From contig NZ_JAPFQA010000007.1 of the NCBI RefSeq assembly GCF_027563465.1, positions 248,001 through 312,000 of the forward strand: a stretch of 64,000 nucleotides of DNA, given 5' to 3'. Both the position numbers and the translations under genes were made by a program. This document shows positions 56,191-63,490 of this stretch, in pieces. The stretch comes from Mesorhizobium qingshengii. Lineage in GTDB: Bacteria > Pseudomonadota > Alphaproteobacteria > Rhizobiales > Rhizobiaceae. Within the stretch, counting starts at the first letter, position 1. Each line of letters starts with the position of its first letter. Below the pieces are notes generated by a model, which saw only the letters and a program-made list of their open reading frames with translations, made no database searches and was not told the DNA's origin.

Positions 56191-56723
56191 CAGCAGGCCT
56201 CGCCGGCGAGGCGCCCTCCTCTCCCCAACGGGGAGAGGGTGGCCGGAGCGAAGCGGAGGTCGGGTGAGGGGGTAGAAATCTTTCCGTCGAGGCAAGCCAA
56301 CATCGTATCCAGGACCGCTCGACGTTCGGCCAAAACCTCATGGTTCCAGAACTGGAGAACCGAATAACCTTGTCCGTTCAGCCAAGCTGTCCTGGCAGGG
56401 TCGGTAGGAGAATCTGTGTGCTGACTGCCATCAAGTTCGACAATCAGGCCCTTCTCGCGACAAACGAAATCCGCGATGAAAGATCCGAGCGGCACTTGCC
56501 TCACAAATTTGTAGCCGTTGAGATGACGTCCTCTCAGTTCCCCCCAAAGCCGATACTCAGCTTCGGTCTCGTCAAACCCCAGTTTTCGGGCGCGAGCGGT
56601 TGCCCCGACATTTCTTTTGGTCGGATCTGTCGGCGCCGCCCCCTCACCCGACCTCCGCTTCGCTCCGGCCACCCTCTCCCCGTTGGGGAGAGGAGGAACT
56701 TCGTCCTTCCATCCCTCAATCAT
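56190..56723 (-). CDS. DUF559 endonuclease-fold protein inserted in the ABC operon
   Basis: A 177-residue protein (from ATG 56723) with a DUF559 domain related to Vsr-type short patch repair endonucleases: ETEAEYRLWGELRGRHLNGYKFVRQ, SFIADFVCREKGLIVELDGSQH with acidic residues of the PD-(D/E)XK-like core, and VLQFWNHEVLAER. Both ends are encoded by the flanking 58-bp inverted repeats (VPPLPNGERVAGAKRRSGEG; PDLRFAPATLSPLGRGG). It overlaps the ATPase gene by 8 bp and its stop shares a base with the permease start. The core is visibly less GC-rich than neighbours, a sign of transfer. Confidence 0.82.
   Translation of the reverse strand: MIEGWKDEVPPLPNGERVAGAKRRSGEGAAPTDPTKRNVGATARARKLGFDETEAEYRLWGELRGRHLNGYKFVRQVPLGSFIADFVCREKGLIVELDGSQHTDSPTDPARTAWLNGQGYSVLQFWNHEVLAERRAVLDTMLACLDGKISTPSPDLRFAPATLSPLGRGGRLAGEAC
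56215..56272. repeat. Left copy of a 58-bp inverted repeat flanking the DUF559 gene
   Basis: This 58-bp sequence is exactly complementary to 56639-56696. Each copy contains an internal palindrome (CTCTCCCC and GGGGAGAG around AAC) and the segment GGCCGGAGCGAAGCGGAGG. I recall sequences of this type as abundant intergenic repeats in Rhizobiales. This copy encodes the last residues of the DUF559 ORF. Confidence 0.92.
56639..56696. repeat. Right copy of the 58-bp inverted repeat flanking the DUF559 gene
   Basis: Exact reverse complement of 56215-56272, 366 bp away. It begins CCCCCTCACCCGACC and ends GGGGAGAGGAGG, and encodes the N-terminal residues of the DUF559 ORF. Together the two copies form terminal inverted repeats around a single gene. 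Confidence 0.92.
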
Positions 56724-57507
56724 CGTAGCTGTGCCCTGCCCTGAGGCCATCACGCACCCGCGCCGCGATCGCCAGGAACTCCGGCGTCTCGCGGATGTCG
56801 AGCGGCCGCTCCTTCGGCAGCGTCGATTCGATGATGTCGCTGACCCGGCCCGGCCGCGGTGACATGACGACGATCCGCGTCGAGAGATAGACGGCTTCGG
56901 GAATGGAGTGGGTAACGAAGCAGATCGTCTTGTTCGTTCGTCCCCACAGTTCCAGCAATTGCTCGTTGAGATGGTCGCGCACGATCTCGTCCAAGGCGCC
57001 GAACGGCTCGTCCATCAGCAGGAGGTCGGCGTCGAAGGCCAGCGCGCGGGCGATCGAGGCGCGCTGCTGCATGCCGCCCGACAGCTGCCAGGGATATTTC
57101 TTCTCGAAGCCGGACAGGTTCACGAGGTCGAGCGTGCGTTTGATGCGCTCCGCCCGCTCGGCCTTGGACAGGCCCATGATCTCGAGCGGCAGCCCGACAT
57201 TGCGTTCGATGGTGCGCCAGGGAAACAGGGCCGCGGCCTGGAAGACATAGCCATAGGCGCGCTTCTCGCGCGCCTGTTCGGGTGTCATGCCGTTGACCGA
57301 AATCGTCCCCGAGGTCGGCTTCTCCAGATCCGCGATGACGCGCAGCAAGGTGGTCTTGCCGCAGCCCGAAGGCCCGATGAAGGAGACGAACTCACCCTTG
57401 CCGATGGTCAGATCGACATTGGACAGCGCCTGTACCGGCCCGTCATTGGTCTGGAAGGTGAGGCCAAGTCTGCTTGCCGCGACGACGGCTGGCGAAATTC
57501 CAGTCAT
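56716..57507 (-). CDS. ABC transporter ATP-binding protein
   Basis: A 263-residue ATPase of the nitrate/taurine/aliphatic sulfonate-type subfamily: Walker A GPSGCGKTT, Q-loop FQAAALFPWRT, signature LSGGMQQRASIARAL, Walker B LLLMDEPFGALDE, and switch His in FVTHSIPEAV. The start MTGISPAVVAASRLG is chosen over an upstream ATG because the extra 49 residues are unlike the family. It is the first gene of the importer operon and would energise the two permeases. Confidence 0.92.
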   Translation of the reverse strand: MTGISPAVVAASRLGLTFQTNDGPVQALSNVDLTIGKGEFVSFIGPSGCGKTTLLRVIADLEKPTSGTISVNGMTPEQAREKRAYGYVFQAAALFPWRTIERNVGLPLEIMGLSKAERAERIKRTLDLVNLSGFEKKYPWQLSGGMQQRASIARALAFDADLLLMDEPFGALDEIVRDHLNEQLLELWGRTNKTICFVTHSIPEAVYLSTRIVVMSPRPGRVSDIIESTLPKERPLDIRETPEFLAIAARVRDGLRAGHSYDD

Positions 57508-57637
57508 CGGCTGCCGCCTGCCCGTTCCCGCCCCTGCGGCGCCGTCCGGATTCCGATTGCTTTTATAGCGATGTTGTTTTCCACTCGCCCAGTCCCATTG
57601 GTCTTGTCCCACTCGAATCGACGCCCGGAGTTCCCCG

Positions 57638-58042
57638 ATGTCGCCCAAACCCACTTGTCATCTTATCCGCCCTGAAAGCACTTATGAAGGCAAACAGGGT
57701 TTGACCTATTTCGCCGGCATCGCCACGGAATCGGTCGGCTCCTCCGGCATCTGCATGCACGTGCTCACCATGCCGCCCGGCGCCCGCGCCAAGGCGCATC
57801 TGCACGAGAACCATGAAACGGCGATCTATGTGCTCTCCGGCGAGGTCCATACCTGGTATGGCGACCGGCTCGAGCACCACATCGTCGTCAAGGCCGGTGA
57901 CCTCTTCTACATTCCTGCCGGCGTCCCGCATTTGCCGGCCAATCTGAGCAACGCCCCGTCTTCGGCCGTCATTGCCCGCACCGATCCCAACGAACAGGAA
58001 AGCGTCGTCCTGCTGCCGGAACTGGATGCGCTGGTCGCCTGA
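57638..58042 (+). CDS. Cupin domain protein
   Basis: A 134-residue single-domain cupin. Motif 1 is HLHENHETAIYVLSGEVHTWYG (His, His, Glu metal ligands) and motif 2 is GDLFYIPAGVPHLPANLS. Members range from isomerases to dioxygenases and sugar-binding proteins, so activity is not predictable. It is the only plus-strand gene within the otherwise minus-strand pyrimidine/ABC locus, lying between its two operons. Confidence 0.85.
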   Translation: MSPKPTCHLIRPESTYEGKQGLTYFAGIATESVGSSGICMHVLTMPPGARAKAHLHENHETAIYVLSGEVHTWYGDRLEHHIVVKAGDLFYIPAGVPHLPANLSNAPSSAVIARTDPNEQESVVLLPELDALVA

Positions 58043-58065
58043 GGTCGACGCAAAGGCTCGAGCCG

Positions 58066-58446
58066 TCATTTGCACCGAGAGACTTCGCCCATGACGTTGC
58101 CGTCCTCATCGGCGATCACCAATCTCTTGGCGTTCTTGGCGCTCTTCCTGATGGTGAACTGGCCGGGCGTCTCACCCTCCTCGCCCTCCGCCTGGCAACT
58201 GGCCTTCACCACCAGCGACCCGTCGGCCTGGACCTTCTTTTCGGTGAAGGTGCAAGCGCTCGCCACCGTGACGAATGCCTCGCTGGTCAGAAGCAGCATG
58301 TCCTCGGCATAGACCTGCTGGCCGTTCTTGTTGATGCAGCCGGACTTGTTGCCATAGGGCTTGGACAGATCGATGCCGGCAGCCGACGCATGGCCGGCGG
58401 CCAGGACAAGAAGAGCTGTTGATAAGAGCCCCGCGCGCCTCATCAT
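58066..58446 (-). CDS. Small secreted protein co-transcribed with dihydropyrimidinase
   Basis: A 126-residue protein with a signal peptide (GLLSTALLVLAAGHASA) and four cysteines in the mature part (SGCINKNG, ASACTF, ASCQAEG, SRCK). The first ATG overlaps the dihydropyrimidinase stop (TGATG), so it is translated from the same mRNA. No known family comes to mind. Whether it has a role in pyrimidine use or is a passenger is not clear. Confidence 0.75.
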   Translation of the reverse strand: MMRRAGLLSTALLVLAAGHASAAGIDLSKPYGNKSGCINKNGQQVYAEDMLLLTSEAFVTVASACTFTEKKVQADGSLVVKASCQAEGEEGETPGQFTIRKSAKNAKRLVIADEDGNVMGEVSRCK

Positions 58447-59897
58447 CAAACCCCGGTCGCCGGAATGCCGGTGCGTTCCACCTTGCGCGGCGCGGTGATG
58501 TCCTTCCACGTCGACAGCGCCCGGTTGACCGCCGCATTGGGTTCGCGGCCGACGAATTCGCCATGACCGGGCTTGGCCTTGACCTCGGCTTCCTGGATCG
58601 ACAGTTCGCCGCGCGAGAAGACGAAGCGCGGCAGGCCGGTGACCTCGAACCCTTCGAAGACATTGTAGTCGATCACCGACTGCTGCTTCTTGGCCGAGAT
58701 CTTCTTCTTGCGCTTCGGATCCCAGACGATGATGTCGGCATCGGCACCTTCGACGATGGCGCCCTTCTTCGGATACATGTTGAGGATCTTGGCGATGTTG
58801 GTCGAGGTCACCGCGACGAACTCGTTCATCGTCAGCCGGCCGGTGTTGACGCCCGTGGTCCACAGCACCGGCAAACGGTCTTCCAGGCCGCCTGTGCCGT
58901 TGGGGATCTTGGTGAAATCGCCGACACCGTTGCGCTTCTGGCTGGTGGTGAAGGCGCAATGGTCGGTCGCCACCACTTGCAGCGACCCCGCCTGCAGGCC
59001 CGCCCACAGCGAATCCTGATGCAATTTGTTGCGGAAGGGCGGGCTCATCACGCGGCGCGCCGCATGGTCCCAATCCTTGTTGAAATATTCGCTCTCATCC
59101 AGCGTCAGGTGCTGGATCAGCGGTTCGCCGAACACCCGCATGCCCTTCTGGCGCGCCCGGCGGATGGCCTCATGGCTCTGCTCGCACGAAACATGCACGA
59201 CATAGAGCGGCACGCCGGCCATGTCGGCGATCATGATGGCGCGATTGGTCGCCTCGCCTTCCACCTCCGGCGGACGCGAATAGGCGTGCCCCTCCGGACC
59301 GTTGTTGCCGGCGGCGAGCAGTTTCTGCGACAGGGCTGCGACCACGTCGCCATTCTCGGCATGCACCAAGGGAAGCGCGCCAAGGTCGGCGCAGCGCTGG
59401 AACGACGCATACATCTCGTCGTCGTCGACCATCAGCGCACCCTTGTAGGCCATGAAGTGCTTGAACGAGGTGATGCCCTTGTCGACGACGGTGGCCATCT
59501 CGTCGAACACCTGCTTGCCCCACCAGGTGATCGCCATGTGGAAGGAGTAGTCACAGGACGCCTTCGAGGTCTTGTTGTCCCACATCTGCAAGGCCTCTAA
59601 CAGCGATTGCTGCGGCGCCGGCAGGCAGAAATCGACGACCATCGTCGTGCCGCCGGCAAGCGCCGCACGCGTGCCGGATTCGAAATCATCGGCCGAATAG
59701 GTGCCCATGAACGGCATTTCGAGATGGGTGTGCGGGTCGATGCCGCCCGGCATGATGTAACAGCCAGTGGCATCGAACTCGTGGTCACCGTGCAGATCCG
59801 AACCGATGGCGACGATCTTGCCGTGGCTGAACAGCACGTCGGCCTTCCAGGTGCGATCGGCGGTGACGATGGTGCCGTTCTTGATGACTTTGGTCAT
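58446..59897 (-). CDS. Dihydropyrimidinase / D-hydantoinase
   Basis: The enzyme hydrolyses 5,6-dihydrouracil/dihydrothymine (or hydantoins) to N-carbamoyl amino acids, the second step of reductive pyrimidine breakdown. The 483-residue amidohydrolase has the first metal motif GGIDPHTHLEMPF, the carboxylated lysine K152 in FMAYKGA, HAENGD, YVVHVSCEQSHEAI, and the Asp in VATDHCAF. Length is normal. It is third in the row aminotransferase, carbamoyl hydrolase, dihydropyrimidinase, all on one strand. Confidence 0.93.
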   Translation of the reverse strand: MTKVIKNGTIVTADRTWKADVLFSHGKIVAIGSDLHGDHEFDATGCYIMPGGIDPHTHLEMPFMGTYSADDFESGTRAALAGGTTMVVDFCLPAPQQSLLEALQMWDNKTSKASCDYSFHMAITWWGKQVFDEMATVVDKGITSFKHFMAYKGALMVDDDEMYASFQRCADLGALPLVHAENGDVVAALSQKLLAAGNNGPEGHAYSRPPEVEGEATNRAIMIADMAGVPLYVVHVSCEQSHEAIRRARQKGMRVFGEPLIQHLTLDESEYFNKDWDHAARRVMSPPFRNKLHQDSLWAGLQAGSLQVVATDHCAFTTSQKRNGVGDFTKIPNGTGGLEDRLPVLWTTGVNTGRLTMNEFVAVTSTNIAKILNMYPKKGAIVEGADADIIVWDPKRKKKISAKKQQSVIDYNVFEGFEVTGLPRFVFSRGELSIQEAEVKAKPGHGEFVGREPNAAVNRALSTWKDITAPRKVERTGIPATGV

Positions 59898-59963
59898 TTT
59901 TCTTGTTCCCTTGTTCTCTTCGCGCTTCTTTGTGAGCGGCGTTTGGAATGCAGATTTCTAGGC

Positions 59964-61214
59964 TCACTCCACGATGACAGCTGTCTCCACCACCGCGTGG
60001 AACAGCACGTCGGCACCCGCCGAGGCCCACTCCTTGGAGATCTCCTCGGCCTCGTTGTGAGACAGGCCGTCGACGCAGGGGCACATCACCATCGCGGTCG
60101 GCGCGACGCGGCTGATCCAGCAGGCATCATGGCCGGCGCCGGAGACGATGTTGCGGTGCGTGTAACCGAGCCGTTCGGCGGCATCGCGAATGGCCTTGAC
60201 GCAGCCCTTGTCGAAGGTCACCGGATCGAAATGGCCGACCTGCTCGATCTTGTACTGGATGTCCAGCGCCTCGCAGATCGTGTCGATGCCTTCGCGGATG
60301 CGGCCATCCATCGCATCCAGCACTTCCTTCTCTGGCGAGCGGATGTCGATGGTAAAGACGGTGCGGCCGGCGATGATGTTGCGCGAGTTCGGATAGACCT
60401 CCATGTGGCCAACCGCGCCGACGGCGTCGGGCTGGTAGTCCATGGCGATCTCGTGCACCAGCTCGATCACCCGCGCCATGCCAAGCCCGGCATTGCGGCG
60501 CTTGGGCATCGGTGTCGAACCTGTGTGCGCCTCCTTGCCGGTCAGCGTCACCTGCAGCCATTTCAGCCCCTGGCCATGGGTGACGACGCCGATGTCGATG
60601 CCTTCGTCCTCGAGGATCGGCCCCTGCTCGATATGCAGTTCGAAGAAGGCGTGGATTTGGCGCGCGCCCACCTTCTCGGTGCCCTTCCAGCCAATGCGCT
60701 CCAGTTCCTCGCCGAATTTCTTGCCGTCCTTGTCGACATGTTCGTAGACATCGGCCTGGTCGAGCACGCCGGCGAACACGCCGGACGCCATCATCGCCGG
60801 CGCAAAGCGCGCGCCCTCCTCGTTGGTCCAGTTGGTGACGACGATCGGATGCTTGGTCTTGATGCCGAGATCGTTGAGCGAGCGCACCACTTCCAGCCCG
60901 CCGAGCACGCCGAGCACGCCGTCATACTTGCCGCCGGTCGGCTGCGTATCGAGATGGCTGCCGACATAGACAGGTGGCAGGCTGGGGTCGGTGCCTTCGC
61001 GGCGGGCAAACATGGTGCCCATTTCGTCGACGCCCATTTCGAGCCCGGCCACATCGCACCAGCGCTTGAACAGATGCCGGCCCTCGCCGTCCTCGTCGGT
61101 CACGGTCTGGCGATTGTTGCCGCCGGCAATGCCGGGGCCAATCTTCGCCATCTCCATTATCGAATCCCACAAACGGTCTGAATTGATTCGCAGATTCTCG
61201 CCGGGCGCGGCCAT
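59964..61214 (-). CDS. M20-type N-carbamoyl amino acid hydrolase (beta-ureidopropionase/allantoate amidohydrolase family)
   Basis: The enzyme likely hydrolyses N-carbamoyl-beta-alanine to beta-alanine, CO2 and ammonia, the third step of the pathway. The 416-residue protein has the metal-site motifs VGSHLDTQPTGGKYDG and WTNEEGARFAPAM, the dimerisation lid HIEQGPILE, and GAGHDACWI. The family also includes allantoate amidohydrolase and L-carbamoylase; the neighbouring dihydropyrimidinase favours ureidopropionase. It is 66 bp from the next gene. Confidence 0.9.
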   Translation of the reverse strand: MAAPGENLRINSDRLWDSIMEMAKIGPGIAGGNNRQTVTDEDGEGRHLFKRWCDVAGLEMGVDEMGTMFARREGTDPSLPPVYVGSHLDTQPTGGKYDGVLGVLGGLEVVRSLNDLGIKTKHPIVVTNWTNEEGARFAPAMMASGVFAGVLDQADVYEHVDKDGKKFGEELERIGWKGTEKVGARQIHAFFELHIEQGPILEDEGIDIGVVTHGQGLKWLQVTLTGKEAHTGSTPMPKRRNAGLGMARVIELVHEIAMDYQPDAVGAVGHMEVYPNSRNIIAGRTVFTIDIRSPEKEVLDAMDGRIREGIDTICEALDIQYKIEQVGHFDPVTFDKGCVKAIRDAAERLGYTHRNIVSGAGHDACWISRVAPTAMVMCPCVDGLSHNEAEEISKEWASAGADVLFHAVVETAVIVE

Positions 61215-61284
61215 TCAAGGTCCTTCCATTTCATATCCTGGGCGGGCGGCGGTTCCCGCCGCCACCCGTCCAGGTAAGCCAGAT

Positions 61285-62613
61285 CTAGTCTATCGAGCGC
61301 AGAACATCCCGCACATGGTCGATCAATTCGTTGATCTGGCCCTTGGTGATGATCAACGGCGGCGACAGCGCGATAATGTCGCCGGTGGTGCGGATCAGCG
61401 CACCGCGCTCGAACGCCTTGACGAAGGCCGAGAAGGCACGCTTGGTCGGCTGGCCGGCGATCGGCGCCAGCTCGATCGCGCCGATCAGGCCGATATTCCT
61501 GATATCGATGACGTTCGGCTCGCCCTTCAGCGAATGCAGCGCGTCTTCCCAATAGGGCGCCAGTTCCTCGCCACGGGTCAACAGACCCTCTTCCTTGTAG
61601 GTGTCGAGCGTGCCGAGTGCGGCCGCGCAGGCGATCGGGTTGCCCGAATAGGTGTAGCCGTGGAAGAACTCGATCATGTGCTCGGGGCCGGTCATGAAGG
61701 CGTCGTGGATTTCCTTCTTCACGAAAACCGCGCCCATCGGGATGACGCCGTTGGAGACGCCCTTGGCGGTGGTCATGATGTCGGGCGTGACGCCAAAATA
61801 GTCGGCGGCGAACGGCGTACCGAGGCGGCCAAAACCGGTGATGACCTCATCGAAGATCAACAGGATGCCATGCTTGGTGCAGATTTCGCGCAGCTTCTGC
61901 AGGTAACCCTTGGGCGGCAAGATGACGCCGGTGGAGCCGGCGACCGGTTCGACGATGACGGCGGCGATGGTCGAGGCGTCATGCAGGGCGACGATGCGCT
62001 CCAGCTCGTTGGCCAGTTCCGCGCCATGTTCCGGCACACCCTTGGTGAACGCGTTCTTCTCCGGCAGGTGCGTGTGCGGCATGTGATCGACGCCGCCCAG
62101 CAAGGTGCCGAACATCTTGCGGTTGGTGACGATGCCGCCCACCGAGATGCCGCCGAAATTGACGCCGTGATAGCCGCGCTCACGGCCGATCAGGCGGGTG
62201 CGCGAGCCCTCGCCCCTGGCGCGATGATAGGCGATCGCCATCTTCAACGCGGTCTCGACCGATTCCGAGCCGGAATTGGTGAAGAACACGTGGTCCATGC
62301 CCTTCGGCGCGAGATCGACCAGGCGGTTGGCCAGTTCGAAGACGATCGGATGGCCCATCTGGAAGGCCGGCGCATAGTCGAGCTCGGCGGCCTGATGCTG
62401 GATCGCCTCGGTGATCTTGGGCCGGCAGTGGCCGGCGTTGACGCACCACAGGCCAGCGGTACCGTCCAGCACCTTGCGGCCATCGCTCGTCGTGTAGTGC
62501 ATGTCCTTGGCGGACACCATCATGCGCGGCGCCTGCTTGAACTGCCGGTTTGCCGTGAACGGCATCCAGAATGCGCTGAGATCGTTCGGCGTGACTTTCA
62601 GCCGGTTGGACAT
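61285..62613 (-). CDS. Class III omega-amino acid:pyruvate aminotransferase
   Basis: A 442-residue PLP enzyme that would convert beta-alanine (or 3-aminoisobutyrate) to the semialdehyde using pyruvate. It has WMPFTANRQFK near the N-terminus as in beta-alanine:pyruvate aminotransferases, FTNSGSESVETALKMA, YHGVN, IFDEVITGFGRLG and the PLP lysine near residue 282 in TTAKGVSNG. Start MSNRLKVTPND has AAGGGGAAG upstream. It is the first gene after the RutR-like operator. Confidence 0.92.
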   Translation of the reverse strand: MSNRLKVTPNDLSAFWMPFTANRQFKQAPRMMVSAKDMHYTTSDGRKVLDGTAGLWCVNAGHCRPKITEAIQHQAAELDYAPAFQMGHPIVFELANRLVDLAPKGMDHVFFTNSGSESVETALKMAIAYHRARGEGSRTRLIGRERGYHGVNFGGISVGGIVTNRKMFGTLLGGVDHMPHTHLPEKNAFTKGVPEHGAELANELERIVALHDASTIAAVIVEPVAGSTGVILPPKGYLQKLREICTKHGILLIFDEVITGFGRLGTPFAADYFGVTPDIMTTAKGVSNGVIPMGAVFVKKEIHDAFMTGPEHMIEFFHGYTYSGNPIACAAALGTLDTYKEEGLLTRGEELAPYWEDALHSLKGEPNVIDIRNIGLIGAIELAPIAGQPTKRAFSAFVKAFERGALIRTTGDIIALSPPLIITKGQINELIDHVRDVLRSID

Positions 62614-62690
62614 GACCAAGACTTCCCCTTGTAACTGTTTCGGTGCGTCCAACGCTTGGTCTTGGTTGCGTTTTCATGCTACGCAAATTT

Positions 62691-62706
62691 TTGACCGATT
62701 GGACAA
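62691..62706. promoter_or_regulatory. RutR-type operator
   Basis: The 16-bp inverted repeat TTGACCGATTGGACAA matches the E. coli RutR consensus TTGACCAnnTGGTCAA at all but two of the 14 defined positions. It lies 78 bp upstream of the aminotransferase start and 134 bp from the divergent RutR-like gene. A second, looser inverted repeat (GGTCCAGATGACC, 62803-62815) sits nearer the regulator. Confidence 0.75.
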
Positions 62707-62839
62707 ACGTTAGCACCGCCCTGTCGGCGGTCAAGGGATTACTAGCGGAAATGCGGCATCGGAAGCGCGCTCCACAGCCTAAGGAAAAACTGGTCCAGAG
62801 AATTGGTCCAGATGACCGTCAACGCGAGGGCTCGCAACG

Positions 62840-63475
62840 GTGAACACCAGCATGGACGCCCCCCGCCGCACCCGCATCCAGCAGGAAAAGCGTGAACTCA
62901 TACTCGAAGCCGCGCTCGAGGTGTTCTCCACCCATGGCTTTCGCGGCTCGACCATCGACCAGATCGCCGAAGCCGCCGGCATGTCGAAGCCGAACCTGCT
63001 CTACTACTTCCGCCGCAAGGAGGACATTCACGAGGCGCTGATGCAGCGGCTGCTCGATACCTGGCTGGCGCCGCTGCGCGAACTGGACGACATTGGCGAT
63101 CCCCTGACCGAATTGCGCAGCTACATCAGGCGCAAGCTGGAAATGGCACGCGATTTTCCACGCGAGAGCCGGTTGTTCGCCAATGAGATCCTGCAAGGGG
63201 CGCCGCGCATCATGCCGCTGCTGGCCGGCGAGCTGAAAACGCTGGTCGACGAGAAGGCAGCCGTCATCAAGGGCTGGATGCGCGCCGGCAAGATCGCCAG
63301 GACCGACCCCTGGCACCTGATCTTCTCGATCTGGGCAACGACCCAGCACTATGCCGATTTCGACGTCCAGGTCCGCGCCGTGCTTGGGCCGAACCGTGGC
63401 GGCGACGGCCGTTTCGAGGACGCCGCCCGCTTCCTGGAGCAATTGTTCCTCGAGGGGCTGAAGCCGAAAAGCTGA
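62840..63475 (+). CDS. TetR family regulator, RutR-like
   Basis: A 211-residue regulator with a TetR helix-turn-helix (ALEVFSTHGFRGSTIDQIAEAAGMS, quoted in part as STHGFRGSTIDQIAEAAG) followed by KPNLLYYFRRKEDIHEAL and the YcdC/RutR-type C-terminal domain (FPRESRLFANEILQGAP; FSIWATTQHYADF). RutR binds uracil/thymine and controls pyrimidine use. The start is GTG 62840 after GAGGG; ATG 62852 is possible. Divergence from the catabolic operon and the operator support the call. Confidence 0.88.
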   Translation: MNTSMDAPRRTRIQQEKRELILEAALEVFSTHGFRGSTIDQIAEAAGMSKPNLLYYFRRKEDIHEALMQRLLDTWLAPLRELDDIGDPLTELRSYIRRKLEMARDFPRESRLFANEILQGAPRIMPLLAGELKTLVDEKAAVIKGWMRAGKIARTDPWHLIFSIWATTQHYADFDVQVRAVLGPNRGGDGRFEDAARFLEQLFLEGLKPKS

Positions 63476-63490
63476 CCCCGTCCGAGGGGC

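Larger units (their letters stand above)
56215..56696. mobile_element. Putative DUF559 cassette bounded by inverted repeats
   Basis: A 482-bp unit made of one DUF559 gene between perfect 58-bp inverted repeats, sitting between the ATPase and permease genes of a single ABC operon. It has the outline of a small non-autonomous or self-helping mobile element. I see no clear target-site duplication just outside the repeats, and recombination between two pre-existing repeats is an alternative. Confidence 0.5.

Noticed and set aside
55150..56367. Plus-strand open frame opposite both permeases
   Set aside because: Antisense shadow; composition dominated by Arg, His and Asp; no recognisable domain.
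59607..61181. Plus-strand open frame opposite dihydropyrimidinase and the carbamoyl hydrolase
   Set aside because: Antisense shadow of two conserved enzymes; His/Asp/Arg-rich with no motifs.
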